This document shows positions 13,637-26,620 of a DNA stretch of 64,000 bases, piece by piece. Source of the DNA: Vespula vulgaris (Eukaryota > Arthropoda > Insecta > Hymenoptera > Vespidae); NCBI RefSeq assembly GCF_905475345.1, contig NC_066589.1, forward strand, positions 1,979,501-2,043,500. Reading direction: 5' to 3'. How positions within the stretch are numbered: position 1 is the first letter of the stretch; each line of letters starts with the position of its first letter. The translations under genes were made by a program, and so were the position numbers. The notes under the pieces were generated by a model that was given only the letters and a program-made list of their open reading frames with translations, ran no database searches and was not told the origin of the DNA.

Positions 13637-15149
13637 TCAATGAAAAGAAATAGATGAATGGACGTGTTACGAATAAAAATTCACGTTACATTCGAGTGAG
13701 AAAACTTCGATGAAATCATCTCTGTACAAAATGTTCTTTTACTATTCTTTTTTCTTTTATATCTACGTACATAATATATATCGATCGATTTAAAGAAAAA
13801 CAAATATATATATATATGAATAAGAAAGTGAAAATAAAAATGAAAATGAAAATGAAAATAAAAAAGAAATACTACAATGATAAGAGTAGTATGGCCAAGG
13901 GCGTTACGGAGTAAGCGAAAGGACCTCAGGGCTCGATCAGAGTTTGAATTCAGGTTTTTCCTTCTTGTGGTTGGCGAAAGGTGGTCACTCAAAGTGTGGT
14001 TAGAAGCTCCTGCGGAATATCGAGTTCAAGCCTTTTCCATTGACCCGTGGGAAAAATCCATCGAAATGGAAAGGGCCTAGCTCGTGAGAAATACGAAGAA
14101 GAAGAAGAAGAAGAAGAAGAAATAGAAGAGAGAAAGAGAGAGAGAGAAAGAGAAAGAGACAGGATCTGAACTCAATTTGTCGGGCATGTTGCTTCTAGGA
14201 GGATCCCTTCGGAGAATTCGATAGATCCCTACGATCTTTTAAAAGTCCTACCTATGGATCGCACCATTCACCTTTCTAGTCAAGTAGCTTGTAGCTAGTT
14301 GGACTATTTTTTTACATCGACATGCGAAAGTTTTCTACAGAAACATCCTAACTTATTTGTTCTTCGAAGATTTTATTTTATTTTATTTTATTTTATAGAT
14401 CGTAAGTGTTAGACCGTAGTAGTTAGATCGTAAATGTTCGTCATTAAATTTTTTAAAAGCGTTATTAAGTTTTACGCCATTCTCTTTTTATTCGTTTAAG
14501 AATTTCTTCTTATTTAGTTATTTATTTTTTTGTTTTTATTCTTTCAGATTGACAATAAAGTGGCAGATGTTATTGTAGTAGTAAACTTGTAAATTACGGA
14601 GCAAGCAATGGTTTGACATTACATTTTTTTTTTTAATTTTTACGTACACACACGCACATATATATATATTCCTTTTTAAATTAGAAATTTACTTCGTTTT
14701 TTGTAACAGAAAACTTCTCGTTTAGAGCGACGGTTTAAAATAATTCTATCTTTCACAATCGAGCAAACAATTAATACTATTCTATTTCGGATTACACTCG
14801 TGTATCCTCTTTTCTACCTTAATTACTTCTCGAAATGTTTCGTACTTCCTTGGGCGCAAGTGTTTGTAAAAGGGATAGAGGGGAAAAATCAGGTCGCTAG
14901 AAATTGGTAGTTACTTCTTAGAGGTCATTATTTGTCCACTCTTCCAACTTTACACGAACTATGTATTTACTGTGGCTGGACAATAATGCTGACTCTACAC
15001 GAGAGGTGTTACCGTTTGCTATTCTTTCAAAGAGTTTTGTGGGTGGAACCTGAATCGTGTCTTGAATTACGAACCAAACGTTACAGCCCTTCTGGATGCC
15101 ATTATATCAAATCACTGTCTGATATCTTAAGAATGGGTGAGGGAGAAAT

Positions 15150-15151
<2 letters not shown>

Positions 15152-15225
<74 letters not shown>
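15152..15225. repeat. (GA)n microsatellite, ~74 bp
   Basis: One near-perfect GA tract with an AAAG interruption near 15215. Confidence 0.95.
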
Positions 15226-16540
15226 TAAAAAGAAAATGTTAAATTCACATGTTTGGTCCATTTGACTGAATTCTGTCTATTTTGTTTCTTATCTTTTGTA
15301 AAATTGTTGAAAAATTATTAACTGTAAATATAACATGTAATTTTTAAATCACATATTCTTTCTCTCTCTCTCTGTTTCTCTTTTACTCTCTCATTTATGT
15401 GTATTTTTAAAGTTTTAACTCTTTAGTTTAGTTAGCTAACAGTTTTAACAGTTTTAATTTTGTTAGCTCATATGCGGAAGTTAATGTTTGATAAATATAA
15501 GTTCTATTGATTATAGTATAGTTATATAGGTATACTATAAATTTTATATTATATTATTTTTGTTTGAACATTGTTTGAACATGAATTCCACGAACAAAAA
15601 ATTGAATTACACTAGGTTTAGTTACAGAGAATCGTGGATTATAACCTGTGTAATGCTGTCATGTAACTTTCTAGTTATTAACATGTTTCATTCATATGAA
15701 ATTTTTTTAAGATCTCACTTCAATCTCTTTTTTCTTGTTTTCTTTTCTGCTTCAAAAAAGAAAAAATAAATAAATTGTTTTACAATTCATATTCGAAGAA
15801 TGTATATTTATTGATTATAAATTTTATATTTTCTATGGCTTTCAATCCTCCAAACGATTTTAAATTTTATATGAATTTTCTTTTTAAACGGGGAAAATGA
15901 TTTGAATTATAGAGAATTCAATCAAGATCTTTGAAAATTTACAAGATTTCGCCAATTTTACGGACGATAAGTAATGAGATTGAAATGGACTTTTTAAGCT
16001 CTCTCCCTCTTTTTTTCTCCTTGCCGTTTTTAAAATGGAATTGACGTTTTCAAGATTCCCTTGAATTCATATCGCCGTATCACTTTAACGGGGATATTAA
16101 CTTATCCTAATCATTATCGTGAGTTAGAGAATGGGACATTACGCTAAGGAATCCGATCGCAATTAATCGTAAAAGATCGAGCCAGCAATACCGAGATAAT
16201 AAAAGGATGCTCTATGTCTCTCTTTTTCTTTCCTTCTCTTTCTCTTTCTCTTTTTATCGACATCTCGTTATCTCGTTTGTTCATCGAGCCAGCCTTTTCG
16301 ATAGGCGGCCGATGCCTTTGGGAAGTAGAGTGCAGATTAGCTTGGTCGAGAAGATTTAGAGAGCACTCTAACGATTGTGAGCATGAAGTGGCCGAACGTG
16401 ATGAGAAAATAGAGAGGATGGTAGGAGGGAGAGAAGAGCTTGAACTGTAGAAATGCGGAAGCACGATTACGATGGACTAAAGAAATTGTTTTCTTCGATT
16501 CTTTTGAGATGAATAGAAAGAGAAAACGAGAGGAAAGGAC

Positions 16541-16543
<3 letters not shown>

Positions 16544-16600
<57 letters not shown>
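16544..16600. repeat. (GA)n microsatellite
   Basis: A GA tract of about 57 bp inside a longer purine-rich segment. Confidence 0.95.
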
Positions 16601-16603
<3 letters not shown>

Positions 16604-18053
16604 GAGGGAAAGAGCAAGCAAGCACTCGGTTTCATCGAGATTGGAATTTGTTGAAATTTTTCGTGCTGGTATTGTTCGAGCTTTTAGGAAAAAGCAGGGC
16701 AAAGGATAGGAATGAAAGTATAGCGCCGGTAACACTGAGTAAAAAAAAAAAAAGAGAAAGGAAGAAAAAATAGAAAAGGAAGAAAAAAAAAGAAACAACA
16801 ACGATCCTATGGTAAAAAGGCTTTACGTAGAATTCGTACAATATTTGACTAGTGTAAAGTATGATAATGGTTCAAACCGACCGCGCGAAAAATACAAAGC
16901 AATTGGAATAAAGAAAATTGAAAGGGGACATGAATAAGCATGGCAAAAGGATAACGAGTTTCCTCGCGAAATCTGAGGAAAAAGAGAAAAAAAAAGAAAA
17001 GAAAACGACTCCGCACCAACCAGGGTGGTATTCCTCTCTGTAACTCTTTTTTTTCTTTTCTTTTTCTTTTACTATTGCTTATATTCGCTATCTTTCCTTC
17101 TTTCTCTTCTTTCTTTTCTTTTCTTTTCTTTTTTTTTTTCACTTTACGTTCTTCATTCGTCGTTCTCTTTTCGAACTGCAACTTCAAATAAGACTAGATT
17201 TTATTCTTGATCAAAGAGACATTTTTCTTAGTGGGTGTGTATGTATACGTGTCTGTATGTGTGTGTATATATATATATACTATTCGTTTTTTTCTTTGTT
17301 CTTTTCTTCGAAACGAAATTATATTACATCTAAAAAGATTACTGTTTCTTATATTCATGTAACAACATTTCTGTAATGGATAGTTCATATGTAAAGAAAG
17401 AAAAAAAGTAGATTCTATCAAGAATGGTTTTAATCGATTTACCGAACTTATAACATCTCAATATTAATACTCATACATATAGATAATTCTTAAATATAAA
17501 TATAAGTATTCATCTTTCTTACATATCATACATTTCATTTCGAAGATCTTCAGTTCTCTTCGTGAAATACTTGTTAAAATCGTAAGAAGCAAACGTCTTC
17601 ATTTTTCAAGATAGTAATTTAATGGAGTAGTATGAAATTTGTCTTTGTTTTACATTAAGAGTGTTTTTTTTTTTTTTACAAAAAGAAGGGGAAGAAGAAG
17701 AAGAAGAAAAAGAGCAGAAAGAGGGGAAAGAGGAGAAAACAATTTTGTGGCGTGCTTGAAGAAAATTAGGCTTTATCAGCATTTGTGCATTTGACACACC
17801 ATAAGAATTGGTAGTACAGTTTTCGTGAATTTCCCACATGAGACATAGATATATATACTCCCAACCTCGTTAATGGATTAAGCAAAACTCATTAAAGGTC
17901 TCTTTGTACTCACACCTATAAAGTAAACTACTTGCTCTCTTTCTCTCTCTTATACACTCACATACATACACTTGCTTTCTGTGCACTGGAGGATTATCTA
18001 ACTAAAATGAAGCTACCGCCAAACTAGGTAGCATACACGTATAATGCAACTCA

Positions 18054-18177
<124 letters not shown>

Positions 18178-18499
18178 CTTACCCTCTTTCTCATTATTTT
18201 TAGTCTATGTCGTGGTGGAATGAATATTCCAGAGAATTACATTTGATGAAATAAAAGTAGATAGAAAAGCGAACTTGTGTTTGACTGATAATAATATATA
18301 TTTTCGAAATATCTGCAAATTGAAAATAACGTTCGTACCGTACGTAAAAAGCTTTCTTTCTCTTTTGTCCCATCAGAAACTTCCATTTAGTTGTTTATAC
18401 GTTTTATATTTGATTTTAGTTCATCTACCCAATGTAATAATATTATTTATAATAATTTGTAATATCTCGAGGATAATGTACATCATAAATGACATATCA

Positions 18500-18790
18500 A
18501 AGATGAAATTTCACCCTAAGAAGATAAAAAATACGAAGTAAAGAAGTGAAATAAATTTGTTGTATATTTATTGATAAATCGGTTATGATGATATGGGTAT
18601 GAAGTAATTATAAATTAATTATAAATTTCTTCGTTCTAATCATCGTGCAAAGTTCTTCTTTGCAATCATTGTGAAAAAATTAATTTTCATAATTTTATAA
18701 TCTAGTAATAAATAGTAAGAGATTTTATTTTCTTATTGATATCTAAAATAAAAGATAATATACGTATTAGGGTGAAATTTTTTTTGATAA
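18500..18790. repeat. Inverted repeat pair AAATTTCACCCTAA / TTAGGGTGAAATTT
   Basis: A perfect 14-bp inverted match joins 18506-18519 and 18767-18780, about 250 bp apart, with weaker similarity outside it. A related sequence, ATTAGGATGAAATTTCAT, occurs once more near 12788. The pattern suggests a small dispersed palindromic element. Confidence 0.4.
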
Positions 18791-19019
18791 TATCTCTTTA
18801 CGACATAACAATGACCTCGTGTTTTTTATTACCTTTTCTGTTATTTATTTTTCTCTTGTCGAAATAACTAGGTCTAGAAATTATCCTAGGTCAGTGTAAC
18901 ACATAATTTTCATATCTGAAAATTGTAATTGTTCTTCATGTTCGTGCATGTAAATGATTTAACGAAACTCGTTAAAAGTCTCGTTAGGAACGTGTCTTTA
19001 TATTACGTTGTCAATATAT

Positions 19020-19206
19020 AGGGTGTTAAAAAAATGGGTTACACATTATAAAGATATATTTAGAATTTTCGTTGCATATTGACCATTAAGGTTTCGATCC
19101 ATATTGACTAAGTATTTTATAACTAAATTTCAATGAATAACCATCACTTGCTATGTAATATACATGTGCATATTTTCTAACTTTTAAATTATTTTTTTAA
19201 CACACT
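19020..19206. mobile_element. Short TIR element (MITE-like), ~187 bp
   Basis: The left terminus AGGGTGTTAAAAAAATGG faces a right terminus that reverse-complements to AGTGTGTTAAAAAAATAA. That is 14 of the first 15 bases matching. The interior is AT-rich and noncoding. A target-site duplication is not clear. Confidence 0.5.
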
Positions 19207-19615
19207 GTGTATATTTATGTATATAGAATGTTTTATAAAGAAATAATAATCAATACAAAGGAACGAGGCAATAATAGCAAAGTTCTAAACCATATTGCCA
19301 ATGCCAGATATGTTTGTTGCTTGTGTGTGTGTGTGCTCTGTCTCTCTTCTCTTTCTCTCTCACTCTCCAGAGATGACTTATTTGATACGAGAAGTTAGAT
19401 AAAGTTTCAAAAGCTTATTTCCCGATGTCGCGATGATAAATCTAGTTGTCTATATTACCAAATGAAATTTAAATTACTCATCGACATAGATAAAAACACG
19501 GATTTAATCTTTTTACTTGTAATATATAAAAGTGATTTTTGCGAGGCATAACGAGTAGGAACATCCGTCTTTAAAATTTGATTCTGTATTTAAATAATAA
19601 ATTTTAAGAAATATG

Positions 19616-19755
19616 GTCATTCAGTGGAGCATCAGATATTCACTGACCAATCTGCGATAGTGTTAGATTGGACAGGAGCGAAGTTTAATCACTAGGATCA
19701 TCTCCAACAATCATCATTTGCTTAAAGTGGTACAGTTTGTAACCCACTGAATGAC
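19616..19755. repeat. 140-bp segment bounded by a perfect 12-bp inverted repeat
   Basis: GTCATTCAGTGG at 19616-19627 is exactly inverted as CCACTGAATGAC at 19744-19755. Inside it a second inverted pair, CCAATCT and AGATTGG, flanks a short loop near 19648-19672. It could be a miniature transposon or a structured RNA locus; the sequence alone does not decide. Confidence 0.5.
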
Positions 19756-20578
19756 GATCTGTACAACCTGCGAGTAGTTTGATCTAGTCTGTAATGTGTA
19801 GGTTTACTTTCGAGAATTTCGCAGCCATCTATTGGCAATTCTAGGAACTACGATCGTCAGTGGCAGTCTTTGGATGGCGTACAGCCTAATCGACAGAAAC
19901 GTGGGTGGATAGTGTAGAGGAGTAGAGAAAGAAAAAGAGAGATAAGAGAGACAGAGAAAGAGATGGGTAGAGAGTAGGGGTAGTATAAAGTAACGCAGCA
20001 CGTGCCAAGCTTAAATGCGATATAGATGTGGCCCATAAAGATTACTCACGATTCTGCAGTATTAATATTTCATGAGGCCCTCTTGTAAAATGTGGTACCT
20101 CGAATCTCTATATTTTCTGAAGAAGAGAGATACACTGTCCTATCCTTTAAAATTGAAGATCGAGTTGCATTACTGATTACGCCATCAGTACAGAAACATG
20201 GCTGAGAAGAGATAGTATTCGTTCGAATCTATGTGTACATTGTATATAACACATTGTACACACCTCGAGTGTTGATCAGAAAATGTTGGAAATTTCAATA
20301 CATATAAAACTTGTAAATGGAATACGATAGATGATAAAATTTATTATATTTATCAACGAAACAGGTGATCGTTGACGATGATTTATATGGACGGGAAATA
20401 CGGGCATGTGAAAATTGCATTGTATTTACTTACTTTTGGAAAAATACGTGAAGAATTCGTTTACACATTTGAAATTCGCGTGTACACGTCGCGTATAGGA
20501 AAACGAAAAAATAGAAAAGAACGTAAAATTCCAACAACGATGACGTTGTATTTTCTTCGATGTTTTTTCTTTCGAAGG

Positions 20579-20587
20579 AAAAAAAAA
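20579..20587 (-). terminator. Pol III T-run terminator of tRNA-Asn
   Basis: Nine A residues on the plus strand, so nine T in the transcript sense, begin two bases after the tRNA 3' end. A run of four or more T is the usual RNA polymerase III stop signal. Confidence 0.85.
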
Positions 20588-20589
20588 TT

Positions 20590-20606
20590 CGCCCCCGGGT
20601 GGGCTC

Positions 20607-20643
<37 letters not shown>

Positions 20644-20663
20644 GCCGATTGCGCCACGGAGGC
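20590..20663 (-). tRNA. tRNA-Asn (anticodon GTT)
   Basis: The minus strand reads a full 74-nt cloverleaf without an intron. The acceptor 5' strand GCCTCCG pairs with CGGGGGC, including one G-U. The D arm carries TGGCGCAATCGG, which is also the Pol III A box. The anticodon stem TTCGG/CCGAA closes the loop CTGTTAA, whose anticodon GTT occupies 20627-20629. The T arm carries GGTTCGAGCCC, which is the B box. The discriminator base is G, and CCA is not encoded, as expected for a eukaryotic nuclear tRNA. All stems look intact, so it is probably functional. It stands alone in noncoding DNA. Confidence 0.97.
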
Positions 20664-20986
20664 GGTTGAGAATGTCTTTCTTAACTTCTCTATTTCCTCT
20701 GTTGCTTCGACGATATCTTACTTCAATTTAAAAGACATTTGATTTCATTGGTATATAAAATATTAAATATGATATCATAATTATCGATAAATAGAATATA
20801 CCCAGATTAAATCACGTTCAATAATATTTACGTAAAATTCTTTTATTATTTTCATGTAAATTATACTATTTTACGGATAAAGAAAGATCCATGATATATT
20901 ACCGATTTAATGTCACGATATTTTCGTTTTATTATCTCGGATTCACGTAATATTTATAATTAATACTTTATTGCTCTTTCTTTTAT

Positions 20987-21018
<32 letters not shown>

Positions 21019-21366
21019 TCTTTCTCTTTTACTAATTCTCTTTAGTTCTCTCTTGAACAGAATTTGCTCACTCATTCATTCTCTATTAGTCAAACGTGAG
21101 CAGGTTGATGAGAATCGTTCTTTTGAACCGTAAGAAAAAGAAAAGTGTACGAAAAAATAAAGGAAGCAGCAATTTACCGACTGTTCTTGGCATCTTATTT
21201 CTTGCTTCGCACTTTTCACGCTTGGTCTTCATTATTTTTCGTTTCCATTGTCGCAGTAACGATGGAAACGAACGATAGTACGAGTTGAACTTTTTCACTA
21301 TCGTTTCAAATGCATGCGAATGTACATACATATATATATTATATGCACATGTATATATGTATATAC

Positions 21367-21965
21367 AAGGTGTCCCATCTAACTTGAGCAACTTGAATAT
21401 TTAAATAACTTATCTCTTATGGCCAGGAAAGAATATCAGAGAACAATATTTTTTATTAGTTCTTATTTATTTTTTAAATTACTTTATCCCTTTTTTTATT
21501 TTTGTTTGATTAAAAGAAACAAACATTGCGACAAACAACAAATTTTTTCTCAACATCGATCCCTTTTACCGGTCCCTTTACTTAATTTCCCTGGATAGGG
21601 ATTTTAAGTTTATGTAAGTTCCTTTTTTTTAAGTAGAATTATATATTTATATCTCGAAAAATTCATTGTACAATAACGTTGTTTTATAGAAATAATAAGA
21701 ATCTAATAATTACCAACTCTAAAAAGATGTAGATTTCTAAAAACATAAGAATGACTTGAAATTAATTCATCCCTAATGAGAACTTACAAAAGCTTCGTGT
21801 CGAAGTTGATGGACATTACTTTGAACACTTGTTAAGATAAATTTTTCTTTCATTGATCTTTCTATTCGTGTCTTCTAAACAAACATCGTTTATTCTATGA
21901 CATTTTTTTCTATGGTAAAAATTAAACGAGATATTTAAAACGTTCGATTTAGATGGAACACCCTA
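21367..21965. mobile_element. Non-autonomous TIR element, ~600 bp
   Basis: The left end reads AAGGTGTCCCATCTAACTTG. The right end, reverse-complemented, reads TAGGGTGTTCCATCTAAATC, giving imperfect TIRs of roughly 20 bp. Subterminal segments also match in inverted orientation (AATATTTAAAT on the left, GAGATATTTAAAA on the right). Both ends are flanked by TATA-type sequence, consistent with a TA-rich target, but no clean target-site duplication can be assigned. The interior has no transposase-like frame, so it would depend on a helper. The superfamily is not determined. Confidence 0.6.
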
Positions 21966-22125
21966 TATACGTATAATACCTAGTTTACCGTTCTATTTCA
22001 CACTACGATATCATCATCATCATATATCATTCAACATGATATTCCGTAACAGTCGGGTGGTTAATCGATATCATCAGAATAATTTACGTTGCAAGAATGC
22101 CCGCGAATTACTAATACCGGTGCAT

Positions 22126-22203
22126 CGAACCGTCGTCGACGTCTACGTCGTCGTAGTCGTAGTCGTAGAAGTCGTCGTCGTCATTGTTATAGTCGTAGTC
22201 TTC
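22126..22203 (+). repeat. (GTC/GTA)n imperfect trinucleotide repeat
   Basis: GTC and GTA triplets alternate. They yield poly-Val and poly-Arg translations that are repeat artefacts. Confidence 0.85.
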
Positions 22204-24603
22204 GTGCATTTAAAACGCTAGGAATATATTCACATTGTTATATCGCTCACGTGTTGAACCACTTGAAACGAAACAAGTCAGCATTTGGAAAAATACAACA
22301 CGAGAAAAGAAAAAAGTAAAAGGAAAAAACAAAAAGAACGGAACAATAACTATTTCCTCCATCCCATTTCTCCAACTTTTTTGATATTACATAAATTTTT
22401 GTAACGAGAGAATTAAAAGAAAGAAAAGAGAAAGGAACAAAAGATATAAAAGAATGAGATATTAAACGAAGAAAGGAAAAAGAAAGAAGGAAAATTATAA
22501 TATTTTTCCTTGATATTATTAATGATAATCAAGAAAAATCGCTTTGATCGATTTATGAAAGATATTTGGAATATATCGAAATGTATATATCGTAACGTGT
22601 ATATCGTGTAACTATATATACATATATGTATTTACAATGACAGAATCGATAACGTTTTTGTAAGTGGACTTACCGGAATATCGCGACATTTACAGGACAC
22701 GTAACAATAACCCATGTCTAGATATCTATGTACATATGTACGTACGTATATACATACATATATGTATGTACGTATATATGTATATATTTGTGAGTCACGA
22801 TACTCTCGCAAAACTTCGATAAACATGCCAATTTTCCGATCGAACGCTTCTCATCACTGTCAGTAGAACCTTATCCTTAACTCCAGGCATTCGTCCGAAA
22901 GAAATTCAGGTTCAGGTGTACCTTTTGTCAGGTAGTCGAAGAATTCTGTATCGGATATTTGGAACATTCACTAGTAGAATAGTAAAATGAAAACTCGCAT
23001 TGAGTTTAAGTATCGGGATTTTCAAATAAAAATAACTTATTTCAAACTTTTCTTTTCTTTTCTTTTTCTTTTTTTTTTCTATCATAATGACGTCGAAAAT
23101 ATTTCAAAGTATCAAACGATACTTACACCTTTTTCTTTTTTTCTTTTCTTTCCTCTTTCTTTTTTCGAATTTAAGTAACAAATATGAAACGATAAAATTT
23201 GTATTTATTTAATAGAATTATTAAAAGTGTTTACACATGTTTGAGCAAACATGCATCGATGAAAGGACGTTTACGTAAATGATAACAAATTTTTTTTGCA
23301 TAAATGTATATGGAAATAACTGAAATATTCTTCAAAAAGCTTTAAACGAATTGCAGTCGAGAATTTGTATCGTTTCGATTCCAATGTGAAAAAGCTCAAA
23401 TTGTTTTTGGTTTGTCTTTTTTGTTATCATGCCGTAGCTGTTTTTGTCGTTACCGTTGATACGATGAAAAATCGACGAATTCGTTTATTTCGTTATTCGA
23501 GCAATATTCACTCGTTGATTTGTTGAATTTTTGCAAGATTGGTTTCCTCTGCTATATATGCATATATGTATATATATATATACTCAAATATACATATATA
23601 TATCCACATACATGTATATATATACACACATATATACTACGTTTTTCTATTTCATAGATATGTAGTTTTGTTAAAAAAAAAAAGAAAAAAGAAAGAAAGG
23701 ATGTCCGAAAAAATTTCGCTTTTACAAAGCTGCACTTCGCGTTTCTTTTTTTCTCTTCTTTTGCTTCCCTCTTTATCTCTCTCTCTCTCTCTCTCTTTCT
23801 TTCTTTGTTTCCCTTTTCACGAATAGAGACTATCGCGGTACATTTAAGTGTGTGCTCTCGTGTGACAAACCATAAAGTTGTCTTTACGATAGGCGACACC
23901 CGTCGGAAAGTAGAAAAATGTTCACCCGAGGCTTGAGTCCAGGCACAAAGAGATGAAATTTTGGTCATAAAGCGAAACGTTCGTTTTTCAACGAGCAGAA
24001 AAGAACTAACGTAAAAATCCACGAAAATCAATTTTCTCATCTTCAATTTCATGATCTTATTCTTTTTTTTTTTTTCTTCTTACGTGTTTCGTACGTTTCA
24101 TAATTTTTTATATGGTCTCGTTAACGTCATCAATATTCTTTTTTTCGATAGTAGATTTTTGGTATACTTGTCAATTATTTATCGTATATTAATATTTATC
24201 ATATAATAATATTGTGTGTGCGCGTGTATGGAAAAAATAATTTTCAAAAAATTATAACTTCTGTTTTATCTGTAAACGATATAAAACGTTTACTTTAATT
24301 AATATTGATCGTTTGCAAGTATCAACATTTTTCTTTTCAGGCCTTATCTTAATAGTATAAATGTATATTATTGTTAACAAAAATTATCGAAATGAATGAG
24401 AATTAAAGAAAAACAAGAAGGATAAAAAAAACAGAGGTCGATTATTTTTAGTATTAACGTCAATAGGGCGGCGGCATCATTGGCCGCGTTAATCTTGGAT
24501 CAAGCCAAGGTTTTATATTGGCTATCTAGAAGAACGTTGACGTGGAAAAGTTCAAGCACTTGAGACAAATCATGATCTACGAGAAACTCCCGCATTAGGG
24601 CTC

Positions 24604-24690
24604 GGCTTGGGTGTTCAAGGGAGCGCCAACGATGGTTACTACGACTTTTTAAGACTGGACTGACTTCTAACCATCGTTTCAGACCAAGCC
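24604..24690. repeat. Nested inverted repeats able to form a long hairpin
   Basis: AACGATGGTTA at 24628-24638 is inverted as TAACCATCGTT at 24668-24678. Outside it, GGCTTGG at 24604-24610 is inverted as CCAAGCC at 24684-24690. The outer arms are separated from the inner arms by 17 and 5 bases, so the stem would be asymmetric. The region is clearly more GC-rich than its surroundings. Confidence 0.5.
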
Positions 24691-26494
24691 ACTAATTAAG
24701 AAATACTTTCCTTAATGTCTACCTTAACGATCGAGAAACGCATGTTTCCAACCCATTTCGTTCGTTTTTCTTCTTCTTCTTTTTCTTCTACTTCCTCTTT
24801 TTTTCGTATTATTGTCGTCATTGTTTGAACCCTTGTTTGAGTTTAACATTGATTGATTTTAAATATTAAAATAAAAAGAAAAAGAAAAGAAAGAAAGGGA
24901 AAGAGTCATTTTTGTCTGAACTTGTAGATATATTTAGAAAGATCGAGCAATCGGCTGATACATAGGTTGGATTAATCTTATCACACAAGTATATATATAT
25001 ATAATATTATAATTAACAATCCATAATTAAAAAATAGCAGTAAATCTTTATTTAAAACTTTTAAGGAAAAATGTATTCTATTAGTTATTAAGTAAATATT
25101 AGAGTATATTAATATTAATATTTTATAATTATGCCACAACTAATAATAATTACAAGTAATTATTAGTTCAGGATTGCCGAAATATTTTTTCGATCCATTA
25201 TTCTTTTTTCAAAGAAAAACCCAACTTGTAACACTCAAAACGTTCCATTCTTTATATTTATATATAATAGAAAACAAATTCAATTCTTCGTTATCGAAGA
25301 TATAAAATTTTGTATGAATTTGTTCATTGAAATAGTTTGTTATTATCAATGTTAGTTTTCCCATAACGATATCTACACTTTTGTTTGTTGAAAGTGGGTC
25401 AACTCCGTTATATTGCATGTAAATCCTTCCTTTTCGAAGGTTAAAATATTTTCATCCTATTTTGTACCCGTCCACATCGACTTATCGTTCGGTGTGTTAC
25501 TCAGCGTCGACCCTTACTTTCAACAACGTAAATCTCGAGTAAGCTCACGGGGATTAATTAATTGAATACACAACGATGGTTATTCGTCCGAGGCCTCGTT
25601 AAGTGAGACGCATAGGTCTTAATATCTATCTACGTAAATCTGCGAAAAGGCACATCCTTTCAATCCTTCTTCTCTTTCCTTTTCTTTCCCTTTTATTTTC
25701 TTTCTTTCTTTTTTTTTACATTATAAATCCCCAAACGAGGACCCTCGTTTTCGTCGGAGCTTCGTCATTAATTAAAAGATAATTCCGCGTTGCTTGTTCC
25801 TTTGTATAATAAATAAAACATTAAGATATCCTACATCTCTTTCCTTTCATCTACCCACAATGTCTCTTTTTGCTTTTCAACTTTCCTCTATCTTTTACAC
25901 TTTCAGTATTTCTTCGTAATTATTATACGTGTACTTTTTTCTATCTCTATAAAACGATATCTTTGTTTCTGCCTTTTATGCTTATATATCAGCATGATAT
26001 GATATATATATATAAAGGCAGCTTCTTAAATTTTTAACATGACGAAAAATATAACAGACGATTATCTCTTTTTTGGATATTTACATATAAAAATCTAACT
26101 ATTAATATATGTTCGTTCGATCTATTGTCTGAACGAATGCATAAATTAATTTGTTATAGTAAAATTGAAATTATTTTCAAGAAATATCCAACAGTAATTA
26201 TCCAACAGTTCGACTCGACTTTGGGTTTCAAAATGGCGGTATTATTAAAAAATTAAGAGATTCATAAAGGATCGCGCATCTATAAGAATATTTAAAATAA
26301 GCCGAGTATCCTTTGTTATACAGAGATGCTGCTGGTGCTTTTATCTTCTTCCTCTTCTTTTTATCTTTGTTTGATTTCTTTATTGCTTTTGAATTATTTC
26401 ACAATGAATTTAAGTAACCAGAGAGTTCGTTCTTCTCGAGATCGGAAGGTGTAAGAGTAGAAAGGAAGGGTTCGAAGGAGCAACAGGTGATTAC

Positions 26495-26620
26495 ATGAGT
26501 TCGGCAAATATCGTCCAATTAAGCATTAGCAACCTAACGCGTATCATGAGCCTTCAATGTAGCGTCTGCTACGCCAGCAATGACGACGTTCGCGGTGCTG
26601 TTAACGACGTTGTTCTCTGA
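26495..26620 (+). other. Small ORF, 41 aa, unrecognised
   Basis: An ATG-initiated frame runs 41 codons to TGA: MSSANIVQLSISNLTRIMSL, then a Cys-containing middle (QCSVCYASNDD) and VRGAVNDVVL. Unlike most frames here it has mixed composition and no repeat. A splice-acceptor-like ATTTCAG follows directly at 26621-26627. I recognise no family, and a chance frame is quite possible. Confidence 0.2.

Noticed and set aside
14932..15228. 98-codon ORF (STLPTLHELCIYCGWTIML and onward)
   Set aside because: It begins at a non-ATG codon, ends in a (GA)n repeat and resembles no family I know.
20372..20644. 90-codon plus-strand ORF ending APGWARTTNLSVNSRTR
   Set aside because: Its C-terminal part is the antisense of the tRNA-Asn gene, a common artefact. 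The remainder has no similarity that I recognise.
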